Source: Labia minor
Taxonomy: Eukaryota; Arthropoda; Insecta; Dermaptera; Spongiphoridae
Direction: 5' to 3'
NCBI GenBank assembly: GCA_963082975.1
Contig: OY720345.1
Span: 12,984,491-13,048,490 of the forward strand
DNA: 64,000 nucleotides
In this document: in pieces, positions 23,252-34,674 of the stretch
Numbering within the stretch: position 1 is the stretch's first letter
How the letters are laid out: the number at the start of each line of letters is the position of its first letter
Notes under the pieces: generated by a model
Told to the model about the DNA's origin: nothing
The model's input: the letters and a program-made list of their open reading frames with translations, nothing else
Databases searched by the model: none
Position numbers and translations under genes: made by a program

Positions 23252-23655
23252 ATTTGCTTTAAAACTGTTTAAAACCCCAGAGTGGACGCTGACAATTTGG
23301 GTTTTTCCGGGTAAGACTGTCCCCTCCCCTGGTTTTCCCCAATAACAAAGTGAAAGAAAATTCCCTTATATGCCTCCCCTTCCGAGCCCCTAAGAGGGGT
23401 TATTTTAAAGGAACAATCGAAAAATGATTTTAAATGAATGAATGGATGAAAATTCAAATTTTATATATAGTTTTTTATATATGTTTATTTATTCACAAAA
23501 AATTAATTGACATAATTATCAATTTAATAAAATAAAATAGTATTATTAATAGTATTAAATTATAGCCGTAATTCTCTAGGAGGATATAGTTAAACAATGA
23601 ACTTTAAATATTTATATATGTATATATTTTTACGATGATTTTTTTCCGAGGACCG

Positions 23656-23709
23656 CGGACCCCCAGTAAAGGCTTCGCGGACCCCCAGGGGTCCGCGGAC
23701 CACAGTTTA
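23656..23709. promoter_or_regulatory. Subterminal CGGACCCCCA repeats, 5' end of hAT
   Basis: CGGACCCCCA lies at 23656-23665 and 23678-23687, followed by the inverted form AGGGGTCCGCGGACC up to the terminal repeat. The GC-rich cluster stands out in AT-rich surroundings and mirrors the motif pair at the other end. A transposase-binding role is inferred. Confidence 0.6.
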
Positions 23710-23856
23710 AGAACCACTGCTATATACTATAGTAGCAGTCTCATAGGATACCAAGATAACTGTCAAAATAATCATAAAGTTTAATACAATTTATATTGAA
23801 ACTTAAAACCGAGTGTTTTAAATAACTTACCTTTAACTTATTGATTTTATTATTCA

Positions 23857-24469
23857 TTACTATCTCGCCAGAGATAGTATTGCGATCACGAAAATTTTCG
23901 ATGTTGAGATTTTCATGTTTTTATACGTTTTGAAGGTTCCTGAATCATTTTCACTAAGGTTGAGAAAAATGTCTGTGTGTGTGTGTATGTGTGTGTGTAT
24001 GTATGTAGGCAAGATTACGCAAAAAACGGTTTGAGCTAGAATGATGAAATTTGGTACATGGACATTATTCAAAATTCCTAGTTTTCTATCAACTTTTGAG
24101 AAATGTAGCTCAACCGGAAGAGGGTCATTACCTACAACGTTTTGATTTTTTTTCCTCTAAAGTGACGGTAAAAATAAAGATATATGTTTGATAATTTTTC
24201 ACATGATTAATAATTGTATAAAACTGCTATATATAGAATTTCAGCTTGATTGATTCGCTGAAATTACCAGAATTAATTTTTTAACACTGCAAATCTCACG
24301 CGCCAACACGTGACGTGGTGCCATCAACAAAAAGCAACATGCGCTGGTTTAATATTTATTATTTATTATTTATAATTTATAATTAATTAAATTTAATTTA
24401 AATATAATATATTATGTTATTTAATCCAATTCAAATTGCGAGATAGTCGAGTGGAGACACTCCAGCTAA
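23857..24469 (+). mobile_element. Family B Helentron-associated (INE-1-like) element, complete
   Basis: The best complete copy. It starts TTACTATCTCGCCAGAGATA at 23857. A 10-bp motif ACTATCTCGC (23859-23868) returns as perfect inverted GCGAGATAGT at 24438-24447. Four bases later comes a hairpin TGGAG-ACA-CTCCA (24452-24464), and the element ends CTAA at 24466-24469 before a T run. The middle has a GT-rich microsatellite (about 23972-24006) and GCGCCAACACGTGACGTGGT near 24300. No protein coding. It is very similar to the copy at 39.4 kb, including the internal GTATGTATGTAGGC, suggesting a shared recent source. Confidence 0.8.
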
Positions 24470-25502
24470 TTTTTCAGTTCCATTTATAAATTAAAAATTG
24501 TTAATAAAAATTTTACAATACAACGATACAATGTTGTCAGTCCAATCTTTAAATCTGATTAATATTTAAACAAAAACAAAAAAAAATGAATAATTTAATA
24601 TTATTAGACATATATAATCAAACATTAATAATTAATACCTATTGAGATAATAAATAAATAGTATTAATTATAATTTATTGTATCCTAGGATATCTACCAC
24701 TATCTATCTATCTATCTATATATATCTATATATATTTCAATATACATTCCCCCCTCCTTTTTTTTTGTATATTATTTATTATGCAGAGATTGGAAATAGC
24801 TGCCCAACCCATTCCCTTCTCTTCCACTCGATTCGATTTTTAAACATTTAGACAGACAGATAGATAGAGAGAGAGAGATACATTAGCCTTCCCAGAGACT
24901 TCATTCATTTTTGGCATTTAATTATACATCTGTCAAACGAAATCGAAAAACCAAGCCACAATCCATCCAGATAGAAGAAGAGGAGGGTAGGTGAAGTTAA
25001 GGTAAAAACGGGGAAGTAGGGAAAGAAAAGGGTATGTGGGGAGGTGAGGAGATTGACAAGAATTCAAAACAACAACAACAACAACACTAGCAATAATATT
25101 TGAAATGTCTAATTAGAGATATCGAGAAGGTATTATAATTTCATTTCTTTCATCTGTCTATTCATTTCTTTTTTTTTTTTTTTTTTTGATTTTTTGATTT
25201 TTTGATTTTGATTTTTACGTGGGAGGTTTTGATGATAAAATTATAGACCCCCCATCATTCTATCTTGATTAAAAATGGATAACTAAAAAAAAAAATTCGA
25301 ATGAATAGGAAATAAAAAAAAATATTTATTCTTTTTAAAATATGTAATTTTAAAATCTGTCAATCAATTCTCTTTCTTTCCCATTTTTTTATTTTTTGTA
25401 TCTTATTTGAATTTGAATGTGGAACATATTATCTCTATTTTATAATAATATAAATATGACCTGAAAAAAAAATTAAATTAAATTAAAATTAATTTTTTAA
25501 TA
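24470..25502. other. Spacer with a less AT-rich patch, no gene seen
   Basis: Includes a TCTA tract at 24702-24727, a GACAGATAGA tract near 24851-24878, a purine-rich patch at 24960-25060, CAACAA repeats at 25065-25085 and a T/GATTTTT run at 25171-25215. No protein motif recognised. Confidence 0.45.
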
Positions 25503-26166
25503 TACGAGGTGTGTTCGAAAAGTAAGGTTACTTTGTATTTTTAAGAAAAAATATTTATTTATCAATATTTATGTTGTCCCTTTCAAAGTAATCCTTCTCA
25601 GATACAATACACTTATGCCAACGGTTTTTCCAATCTTCAAAACACTTCTCATAACCACTTTTCGGTATAGTGTTGAGCTCTTCCAGCGATGCAGTCTTTA
25701 TCTCAATCGTTTCAAATCTCCGTCCTTTCATAGGCCTCTTTAGTTTTGGGAACAAGAAAAAGTCACATGGGGCCAAATCCGGCGAATATGGTGGCTAAAA
25801 AATCTCTCACAAGCAAAGATGATTGAGCAGGGGCATTATCGTGAAGCAAAAGCCATTAATTGGCATCTTCCCGGCCATCTTGGAAGAGTTTGTACCACTT
25901 GTAAACATTTTTTTTACTCAGAACAGTTTCACCGTATGCCACTGTCAACATTTCAAGTGATTCAGAGCACTTTATTTTATTTTTTACACAAAACACTTAT
26001 AACTTTTACGCCTCTCACAACCAAACAAAAAATGCTATACACTTGAAACTTGGTTCAAATGTTCAGGAAGAGTGTACCAACATAACAAAATAAAAAAAAT
26101 CGATAATCGAAAGTACGTTGCCCGCGAAATTTGAAAAGTCACCTTACTTTTCGAACACAACTCGTA
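25503..26166 (-). mobile_element. Mariner relic, family M2, internally deleted
   Basis: The termini are long and well matched. The left starts TACGAGGTGTGTTCGAAAAG and the right, on the complement, starts TACGAGTTGTGTTCGAAAAG, each followed by TAAGGT. On the minus strand at 25776-25555 an open frame reads MAPCDFFLFPKLKRPMKGRR and continues to EKCFEDWKNRWHKC. This is the mariner C-terminus with the third catalytic aspartate (PCD). The upstream part contains remains of the second catalytic block, but the element is only about 660 bp, so roughly half is deleted. The terminal repeat differs from M1, so it is a separate lineage. Confidence 0.88.
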
Positions 26167-26167
26167 G

Positions 26168-26168
<1 letters not shown>

Positions 26169-26203
<35 letters not shown>
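26169..26203. repeat. (TA)n microsatellite beside mariner M2
   Basis: About 35 bp of TA immediately after the right terminus of the mariner relic. Mariner elements insert at TA, so the tract may have been, or grown from, the target. Confidence 0.85.
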
Positions 26204-26205
<2 letters not shown>

Positions 26206-28498
26206 GATGTTGTTTTTTTTTAGATTAATTATATTTATGACATATAGAATTTTGTTGTCGTTGTCTTTGTAAAACTATAACACAAATTAATTACTTTGTG
26301 ATATTAAGGTAGTTAGTTTCTAAGGTGTCTAAAGTGTCTCAATCCTGGATAATATAATAAAAAAATATATTATTCTTTAAATTATTGAAATTCATAAAAA
26401 ACAACAAATTAATATATTTAAATAATTAATTTAATTTAAATTATAAAATGTTATAATTATTTAATATATTATATTCTTTTATTGTATATACCAAAGATAC
26501 CCAATTTTTTTTTCATTAATTTTGAATTTAATAAAATGTAAATTTTAATTTTTTTAATTATATTACAAATTATTTGACAATTTTAGCATAATAATGTTGA
26601 TGATATGATTATTCACTTTAAAAAAGATTTTGTTTTTTTTATATGCCTGTTTTGTTGTTGTTTTATTTATTTTCTAACAACCCCTGCTGAGTGTTTTTTT
26701 TTTCAACACCTTCCCGTCGATCAACCAACATCAACTCGCCCTTCACTGTTCGAACCCCTTTCAATTTATTATTGAGGTTGGGATTTTTTTTTTCATTGAC
26801 CACGAACGGACCTTTCAGTGGTGTAACGGGGAGGGGGAGGGGTTCATCGAATGGTGGAAAGGGATGATGGTGAGTTCAGGTTTAAAACCCTGTATATTTT
26901 TTTTTCTCTCAATCTCTCTCTACCCCTGCCTGTTGCTGAAGTTTGGCCCTTTTGAATGACCCCGATATATACTACTCTCTCACTCACTCTCTCTCTCACT
27001 TTTTTTTTTTTTTTTTGCAAAATATATGAATGTCGATTTTATTGGCCAGACGGGTTCTTCTCGATTGAGAGAGGGTGGAAACCGATCCACTTGTTGATTT
27101 CAACTCTTTATTCTGGCACTTTTTTTTTTCTATAAAATACTCAACCAATTTCATGTTAAACTTTCCTTCCTTTTATATTTACAAAAAAAATTGGTTATAC
27201 CTTTTTTTAATATTATTATCAAAAAATTGTTACATATGAATATATATATATTTGTATATTTATGTATACGTTTTAAAAATATATGTATAATTTTATTTAT
27301 AGTAAAAATTACAAAGACTATTAATTATTTTATACAGTAAAATAAAATAATATACATACTTATATCTGACCATTCCTAAAAAGTATGATTGAATTATAAA
27401 GAATTTTTTTTTTCTAAAAAATAAATGATAATAATATCAAGGATATTTGAAAGGTTAAAAATACAAATCTTACGGCTATTTCAATTAAATTCAAATAATT
27501 GTTTTTAAGAAATATTGATTTCATAATATTGTAACAGACATATAAAAAATAAATTTATATTCTTTTTAACACCTCGAGGCATATTCTATGTGTAAGTATA
27601 AACACGATAAAAATTCTATTATAATTTATAATCATGATTGCGACAAATGTTAGAAATATTGTTATATAATCGAAATTTGTCTTTTTTCAATTCAATATTT
27701 TCTACTTCATTTCATTTCTATTTATTTACAAAATATATATAATTACATTACATTTGAAGTAATAAAATGATCTTATATATATATGTAATAAAAAAATGTA
27801 ATAAAATATACTACAAATTGTGATTATTCTATTAAATAATATAATAAAAAACATATTTCGCTTTCTTTTAAAACTAAATTTTGTAATTTTTTTTGCACAT
27901 TGTACATATATAATAATACGTAAAATTTTGAAATTTTATCTAAAACCGAAACACTCTGGAATTGGTTAGATGGAACATTGATGCATTGCTTTTGTAGTTT
28001 ATAATAATTTTTAATGATTCTTATAAATAGTAGTATAAACTTTATTTTGATTCTCAAGATAGTGACATTATTAGATTTATAGATCCACTTTAAATATTTA
28101 AAATATATACCTCTATAATTTTTGTTTGATTTTTTTAATCGTATTATTTATTTTATAACTAATATAGTTTTTAATATTTATTCGTACACTCTTGATATAC
28201 ATAATCCATATAATAACAATAATAATTTTATTTCTAATTTTTATCTCTGTGAATTACTCAATTATTATTTGTTTATTTGATATTATATATATTTTTATTA
28301 ATTTAATTATATAATTATTTAATAGTATAATTTTTTAAATTTATAATCACAAACGAGTTTGTCTCGTATGTTTGTTTGAAAACGAATGAATTTAAATCTT
28401 GAATCGTGACAGATTTCATTTCAAACAAATTTATTGTTATTATTATATACCAAACATCTTATTTTATAGTTTATTAAATATAAAATCTAAATGATTAG
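26204..28498. other. AT-rich spacer with a less AT-rich patch at 26.7-27.1 kb
   Basis: No gene seen. 26680-27120 holds several T runs separated by pyrimidine-rich and GC-richer pieces (for example GAACGGACCTTTCAGTGGTG) without coding signal. The rest is unique AT-rich sequence. The minus-strand open frame 27824-28057 is low-complexity. Confidence 0.45.
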
Positions 28499-29129
28499 TT
28501 TTTTACCGACCGACGATAGTAAGGGAGGTATTGTTTTCACACCAAATTTCACATGTCGAGATTTTTACATATCTCCACATATCTTAACAGAAAAAAGTAT
28601 TTTTAGCATGATGTCTGTCCGTCCGTCCGTCTGTCCGTATAGATGTGTACAGCCTAAACGGCTGAACGGATTTCGATGAAATTTGGTATATTTACTTAAT
28701 GCATCAGTGGGATGAATTGATCAACTTTTGGTGCAAATCCGGAAACCGGAAGTGGTAGTATTAGCGATCGACGATAGGAAGGGAAGGGTTATTTTCACAC
28801 CAAATTTAACATGAGGAGATTTTTTACATATCACCACGAATCATGCACTTTGTATTGGTTTTATCCTCGAGAAAAATCAAATTTATTAGTTTTTTCTTGA
28901 TTTAAAATTATATGACGTCATCCAGCCATTCATGACGTCACAGCCTGGTCTTTCATATATATTATAAATAAAATACAATTAAAAATGTTTATATTTATTA
29001 TTTATGTATCCATATCTGTTTTTTATTACATTAATACATATATTAAAATTATTTGAAATTGTTTCTGTAGCTGGAAATTAATTTACTTCAAACCGTCGGT
29101 CGGTTCGGACCTGGCCACAGGCCAACTTA
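28499..29129 (+). mobile_element. Family A Helentron-associated (INE-1-like) element, best full copy
   Basis: It starts TTTTTACCGACCGACGATAG. The 13-bp motif ACCGACCGACGAT (28505-28517) returns inverted, 12 of 13 matching, at 29092-29104. The internal microsatellite is GTCCGTCCGTCCGTCTGTCC, from about 28617. Next come CGATGAAATTTGGTATATTT, GGAAACCGGAAGTGG and two TGACGTCA palindromes (28913-28920, 28933-28940). The 3' end is a perfect hairpin TGGCC-ACA-GGCCA (29112-29124) followed by ACTTA and a T run. It encodes nothing. The order of parts equals that of INE-1/DINE-1-type elements mobilised by Helentrons. Confidence 0.8.
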
Positions 29130-30034
29130 TTTAATATTTGTTTTTAATAATTTATTAAATATTTTATTAAACAAATTTTACATATTATCCAAAAATATAC
29201 ATATATGAATTATAAATAAAAACTAATTGTGACTTGAATTTGCACTTGAATTGAACTTGCAGCAATTCTCAACATATTGGTGGCCAATACGCCACGCGTG
29301 AATATCCAAGAGAAAATATTATTTAATAAAAAAACAATGAAATAACTGAATGAAAAAAATACTTTTGCTATTTAGTTAAAAATAATTTAAAGTAAGTATC
29401 CAAAATACACAATATATTGTAGATTGCTATTTTACACAAACCGGGCTGCAAATACTGAAACGTTGATATTCTATTATTCAATTATTATATATTATTATAT
29501 TATTGTATGGCATTAAATGCATTATAATTTATAACAATATTATTAGGTAATAATATAATTTCGGAAAATGTATATTTTTTTTTAGAAATTTTAAATTCAT
29601 CTGTCATTAATAGATATTATACATTTAGTATGATACTCTCAGGGACTAGCAATGTGACCGACCTTTAAATGCTCGCGTGACTATTTTAACGTGCTTCTAT
29701 TCTAATATCTATTATAAAATCTTAAAAGTAAATACTCATAGATGTAATAAAAAAAATTGGCAGTATGATTTTAATGTTTTTTATTTTTATAAAAGTAGAA
29801 TTTATGTATTCAGAAATATGTTATACTACTTGTCAAATCTTGTAATGTAATGGACTAGAATTTTAAAAAGTTTTAATATAATTGTTTTATTTAATTGATT
29901 ATACATTTACTACCTAGATATATAAATTTAGGAATAGAAAAAAAAATACAAGAATTAATATATTAATTTAATTTTTTTTCTCCATCATTTTAATTGCATT
30001 ATAAATATCACAAAAACTAAACCATTTCGTGAAC
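29130..30034. other. AT-rich spacer, no gene seen
   Basis: Unique AT-rich sequence. A slightly GC-richer patch with TTGGTGGCCAATACGCCACG lies at 29278-29297. Confidence 0.45.
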
Positions 30035-30109
30035 TACGAGGGTGGAGTGAAAAGTTTCCGGCCTGGCCAAGAAAAACGATGTTTTAAATTTTTTTTTTTT
30101 TGCTTTATT
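30035..30109 (+). repeat. Mariner family M3 left-end fragment
   Basis: Begins TACGAGGGTGGAGTGAAAAG, then TTTCCGGCCTGGCCAAGAAA, a T run and TGCTTTATTT. It matches the first 75 or so bases of the element at 30248. No right end is found, so it is a solo left terminus in the same orientation about 210 bp upstream. Confidence 0.8.
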
Positions 30110-30247
30110 TAAAAGTATTAATTGATAAATTTAAATTATATTTCAACTCTTTAACGTCAATCAATTTTGACGATAAATATATATATAAATTACTTAATAA
30201 AATAAATAATTATTTTATTATTATTAGATACTAATATTTTTGTATCT

Positions 30248-30722
30248 TACGAGGGTGGGGTGGAAAGTTTCCGGCCTGACCAAGAAAACGATCTTTTTAA
30301 ATTTTTTTTTTTTTTTTTTTTTTTTTTTGCTTTATTTTTCAACATTCAAGATAGCTGAGACGTGTACGATGTCAGCTGAACGTGTGCGAAATATTTTGCA
30401 CAACCATTTGAACATGGAAAGCTGTGTGCAACGTGGGTGCCGCGTTTGCTAACGTTAGACCAAAAACTACTTCGAAAAACCATTTCTACCGACAATTTGG
30501 CGCTGTAGTCGTAATCAAAACGAATTTTTTCTTCGATTCATAACTGTTGTTGAGATTTAAATTAAATTAATTAATTAAATTAATTAACTAAATTAGAACA
30601 CCGTTATGAGAAAAGTATCAGTGTTGATGGAGATTATGTTGATAAAAATAGCAAAAAAAAAAAAAATTTAAAAACATCGTTTTTCTTGGTCTGGGCGGAA
30701 ACTTTTCATCCCACCCTCGTAT
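30248..30722 (+). mobile_element. Mariner relic, family M3, short internally deleted copy
   Basis: Inverted termini: left TACGAGGGTGGGGTGGAAAG with TTTCCGGCCTGACCAAGAAA, right complement TACGAGGGTGGGATGAAAAG with TTTCCGCCCAGACCAAGAAA. Between them the plus strand keeps pieces of a transposase: ILHNHLNMESCVQRG and a shifted LRPKTTSKNHF-like block (DNA-binding end). Near the right end comes YEKSISVDGDYVDKNSKK, which is the usual mariner C-terminus. The catalytic core is deleted. At 475 bp it is MITE-like and depends on an outside transposase. Confidence 0.85.
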
Positions 30723-32784
30723 ATAGGTAAAATAAAACCTGTATAATTAGATTTTATTAAATCAAAGTAAAAATATTATAAAGAAAAGAACATATCAATT
30801 TTGTCAAACAAAAACAAAAAAAAAACCAAAAAAAATAAAAAGAATCACCTAACTGGGTTGAAAAGAGAGTAGAAAGTAAGAGAGAGAGGCAGAGATCTGT
30901 TTAAATTTGATAAAATTAGTGAAATCGTCGAGTTTAATAGAAGAAAAAGGAGAGGTTCGAATTGCAACTGACATCCATTTCCAATGACTGAGACCACATT
31001 TTCTAATTATCGTTGTTTCGGTGGTCCTCTTTAAATGTTGTTTTAGTAGTTTTAGTTGTTTTAAGGGTTTGAATTGAAGTTGAATTATTCTATTCAAATA
31101 TAAGTAATACTAATTTATTTTAAATTACTTTAAAAAGAAATATTCTATATATTATATATCTTGTATGTGCATGCATAAATATATTCAACAATTATTTTTC
31201 TTTTAAATTTTAACGGGTATATAGGTATGTAATATAAAGTTTCGATCAATTTAGAAAAAATTAATCCTTATCAAATAAAATAATAATAAATAAATATATT
31301 TGCATGTGTGAATAGTCGATTCAAATTATTTACGAAACATAAATAAACTTTTTAAAATTATACGAAAAGTATAAATGTCTTTTAATTAAAGGGCATTGTG
31401 TAAATTATTAAGAAATCTTTTTTGTTCCAGTAATTTTTATTTTTATATACCATAATGGGTCAGGGGATGGTATAGTCAAAATATAAAAATATTCCGAATA
31501 ATTTATTTATTTATTTACAAAAACACAAAATAAAATATTTATACCTAGGTAACAAATATTTCTTTGAAAATGTTTTATTTAGCTACAAATGATTAACAAA
31601 TTAATGATTAAAAACCAGACATTTAAAATAATAATAAAATTTTATAAATTAATTAAAAAAAAAAAAATTATGATTATATTTATTTATTAAAATTAATTAA
31701 GGTAAACTTTTAATTAGAAGGTGACCTGGTGGTCTTTGTATTTTATTAAATTTTCTTATAAAATTATAAAATATAAATTAAATTATATGAATATTAAAAT
31801 AATTATAATAATAATAATAATACTGCTACCAACTGCCGTCGTAATTAATAAATTTCCAATTGATTTTAAATGATATTATCAATTTTTCAACTTTTTCACC
31901 CCTTTGGTAAAAGCTCTTTTTCAATTTTCACCTCCCCCCTCCACCATTCCATCTCGTTTTCTTTCTCAAACAATTCTCACCCCCTATCATTTACCCTTTC
32001 TTCCAATCTACCCTTCGTTTCTTGTATTCAACTACTTGTTGATTATTTAAAATTCTAATCATCTTGTAAGGTGGTGGTTTGGAATTCTTTTGAAATTTAA
32101 ACATTTTTCTATCACTCGGCTACTTTTCCCCTTTTTTTTCAGCCTCCTTCCAACTCCCCCAATACCAATTTTGTTATCGACTTCGTTCTCCTCTCATTCA
32201 TTCTCTCTCTCTCTTACACAGACACATCGGTGAATTGAATTTTCCTTTTTAAAAAAACGAAAGAGAAAGAAAATCAAGAGGAACGATATAAGAAAGAGAG
32301 AAAGATAAAAAAAAGGGTGAATATTTTACCAACCTCATCCCATTTTCTCATTCAAGGAAAAAAAAACAAGATTAAAAGATGTCGAAAAAAGTCAGAAGAA
32401 TTTTGAGGTTTTTAGAATGGTTTAACGCCCCTGTCACCATAAATGAAAGATCAACTTTGGTTTACATAAATAATAATAATGTAATAATAACTTTTTATTT
32501 ATTTATTTATAAATTTAAAAAAAATCATTATTTGTGATTGTTTTATTAAAATTAATTTTTTTTAAATATAGATAATATTTTTTAATAGGGATATTGTGAA
32601 TTAATTTTTTTGAAATTTCTATTGTATTTTTTAATCTTTTTGAAATTTTTTATAATATCTATTTATACAATATATTTTGGAATATATAAGAGTTAAACTA
32701 TTATAGTTCAATTCAAGTACATAGTAAAAAAGGAAATAAATCAGTAAATAAATAAATAATCTGTATCTATCTGTGTGACTCTAT
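30723..32784. other. AT-rich spacer with pyrimidine-rich patch
   Basis: No gene seen. 30849-31097 has a minus-strand open frame of 82 codons without recognisable motif. 31870-32230 is C/T-rich and includes a CT tract near 32200-32212. The remainder is AT-rich unique sequence. Confidence 0.45.
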
Positions 32785-33200
32785 GAAACTTAAAATTTCT
32801 TGGCTTCAATAACAACATTGAACCAAACGTCAATCCCTTCCAACTCCTCTATTTTTTCTCTCCCTACATTATCGGCCCACCGTGTCTTTGTTTTTCCAAT
32901 CGATCTCCTCACAAAGATATTTTCGCCAGACTTTCCTCTCTTGCTACGTGTCCTACCCATAGCAACCTTCTTGATTTTATTATTCTAACTATGTCTGGAG
33001 ATGCTTAGAAGTCATGCAATTCCTCGTTATGCAGTCTCCGTCATTTCCCAGTGATCTCAGACATTTTTTTGCCTAAGGACCCTATTTAGAAAAACTTTAA
33101 ATTTACTCTCGTCCCCCAAGTTCATAGACTCCGCCTCACACAATACAACCGGCAAATTAATTATTTTATATATTTTAATTTTTATAACCTTGTATAATAA
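32785..33200 (-). pseudogene. RTE-like retrotransposon C-terminal fragment
   Basis: On the minus strand the fragment reads LLYKVIKIKIYKIINLPVVL, then SMNLGDESKFKVFLNRVLRQ. After a shift there are pieces matching HNEELHDF, SRRLLWVGHVARE-like and KPRRWADNVGRE-like sequence, ending near 32790 with EAKKF. These are the final domain of RTE-type non-LTR reverse transcriptases: the KIRIYKTIILPVVLYGCE and RLRVFENKVLR pattern seen in many arthropods. Several frame changes make it nonfunctional. The same domain appears at 37.7, 41.3 and 56.1 kb. Confidence 0.8.
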
Positions 33201-33523
33201 TTTTGACAAAATTAAATGAAATTTTTCTACATTTACAAATTTTATGATTATTCTATGAGATTTTGTTTTCTTCTCCAATACTATATATTTTGTCTTAGCA
33301 ATATTGATTTTGGGAATAAATAAATAAATAAATAACACTTTCTTTTATAATAATAACATTTAATTGAAATCCTTAATAATTTATAAATTATATACATATT
33401 AAATTATTAATTATTTTTTTCAAATTAAAAAAATTATCAATATTTTTTTGATTTTATTTTCCTAACTAGGATATCAATATATATATATAGTATATATAAA
33501 TTATTTAACAGCACATTCAGGAT
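33201..33523. other. AT-rich spacer
   Basis: No feature recognised beyond a short AAAT repeat near 33318-33335 and a TA tract near 33479-33488. Confidence 0.5.
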
Positions 33524-33815
33524 GGATTTTTACATATCTCCACAAATCATGCACTTTGTATTGATTTTATCATCAGGAAAATCATCTTCATTAGTTTTTT
33601 ATTAATTTAAAATTATATGACGTCACCCAGTCCATCATGACGTCACAGCCAGCTCCTACTTATATATTATAAATAAAATAAAATTAAAATTATTTAAGTT
33701 ATATCCATATCTGTTTTTTATTGCATTAATAGATACATTTAAATTATTTAAAATTGTTTCTGTAGCTGGAAATTAATTTATTTAAAACCGTCGGTCGGTT
33801 CTGCGCCTGGCCACA
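33524..33815 (+). mobile_element. Family A element, 5'-truncated
   Basis: Contains only the 3' half of family A. It starts around GGATTTTTACATATCTCCAC and keeps both TGACGTCA palindromes (33618-33625, 33638-33645). It ends with AACCGTCGGTCGGTTCTGCG and a broken hairpin (CCTGGCCACA then unrelated TA sequence). More diverged than the copy at 28.5 kb, so probably older. Confidence 0.75.
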
Positions 33816-34674
33816 TATATATTCTATATTTTTATAGAATTTCAAAATACTTTCTTTGATTGGTTTAAATTGAATGATGAAAGATATAAGTGAAATGAAG
33901 AGATCATTGATTAGAAAGCGAAGACAAAGATTAATTAAATCTAATGAAAAAAAAGGAAAGAAACAGAAAAGAGGGTGAAATAAAAGACAGAAAGTAACAT
34001 TCACCCTCTTCACTCCTCCTATCCTTGAGCAATAGATTCCATAACTGTGCTGAGAATATCAATAGCCGAGGGATTGAAGATGAAGAAGAAGAAGAAGCGA
34101 GATTCTTTGTCGATTGATCACCGCTGCGTTTCTACTTGAAACAGCGCAAGGTATCCACCATTCGTTCATCTTGATCTCTACCCTCCCCTTCCCTCCCCAT
34201 CATGGGTTGTCTTGCCACCCCCTCGGGTTGTCTCTCACTCGAGAGATAGAGAGAGATAGATCAACAAAATGACAAATGATACAAAAGTACAAGAAACATA
34301 CGAGCACGACCCAAAAGACACGTGACTCGAATGAACTGGACGAACGCGCTCTCGTTTTTATTTTTTTTTATTTTGTTTTTCTTTTCTATCTACAAACAAT
34401 TTATTTTATTGTTATTTTTTCTGAAAATGAGAAATGAAAAAAAAAATATAAAAATTACTGATAGATTAGACATAAAGATAGACAACAAAAAAATAATCTA
34501 AATCTAAACTAATAATAATAAATTTTATATCTTGTTTTATTATTTTATATATAAAAATAATTTAATTTACCTTCCTTAGAAAGTAAACAAAATTTAAAAT
34601 ATGTTATAATTTAAAGGGAAAAAAAAAATAATATAAACTAAATCTTGAATTAATACGAATATAAAATTCATACA
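33816..34674. other. Spacer with purine-rich and GC-richer patch
   Basis: 33880-34260 is less AT-rich, with a GAAGAA repeat near 34081-34098 and an AGAGATAGA tract at 34238-34260. A minus-strand open frame at 33744-34013 overlaps the end of the family A copy and has no recognisable motif. No gene is supported. Confidence 0.45.

Larger units (their letters stand above)
20382..23719 (-). mobile_element. Complete hAT transposon (Charlie/Buster-like termini)
   Basis: The element is 3338 bp long. Its minus-strand start (at 23719) reads CAGTGGTTCTTAAACTGTGG. Its other end (from 20382) reads CATAGGTTCTTAAACTTATG, so the terminal repeats share GGTTCTTAAACT. A perfect 8-bp duplication CTATATAC flanks it at 20374-20381 and 23720-23727. 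CGGACCCCCA motifs are repeated just inside both ends. It carries one intact transposase gene on the minus strand, about 390 bp from the 3' end, preceded by a leader of about 1.1 kb with two short tandem repeats. A perfect duplication plus an open reading frame suggests recent mobility. Termini of this type are typical of hAT elements. Confidence 0.93.

Noticed and set aside
28491..28679. Open frame with MMSVRPSVCPYRC-like sequence, also at 55606
   Set aside because: It is the family A repeat and its GTCC microsatellite read as codons.
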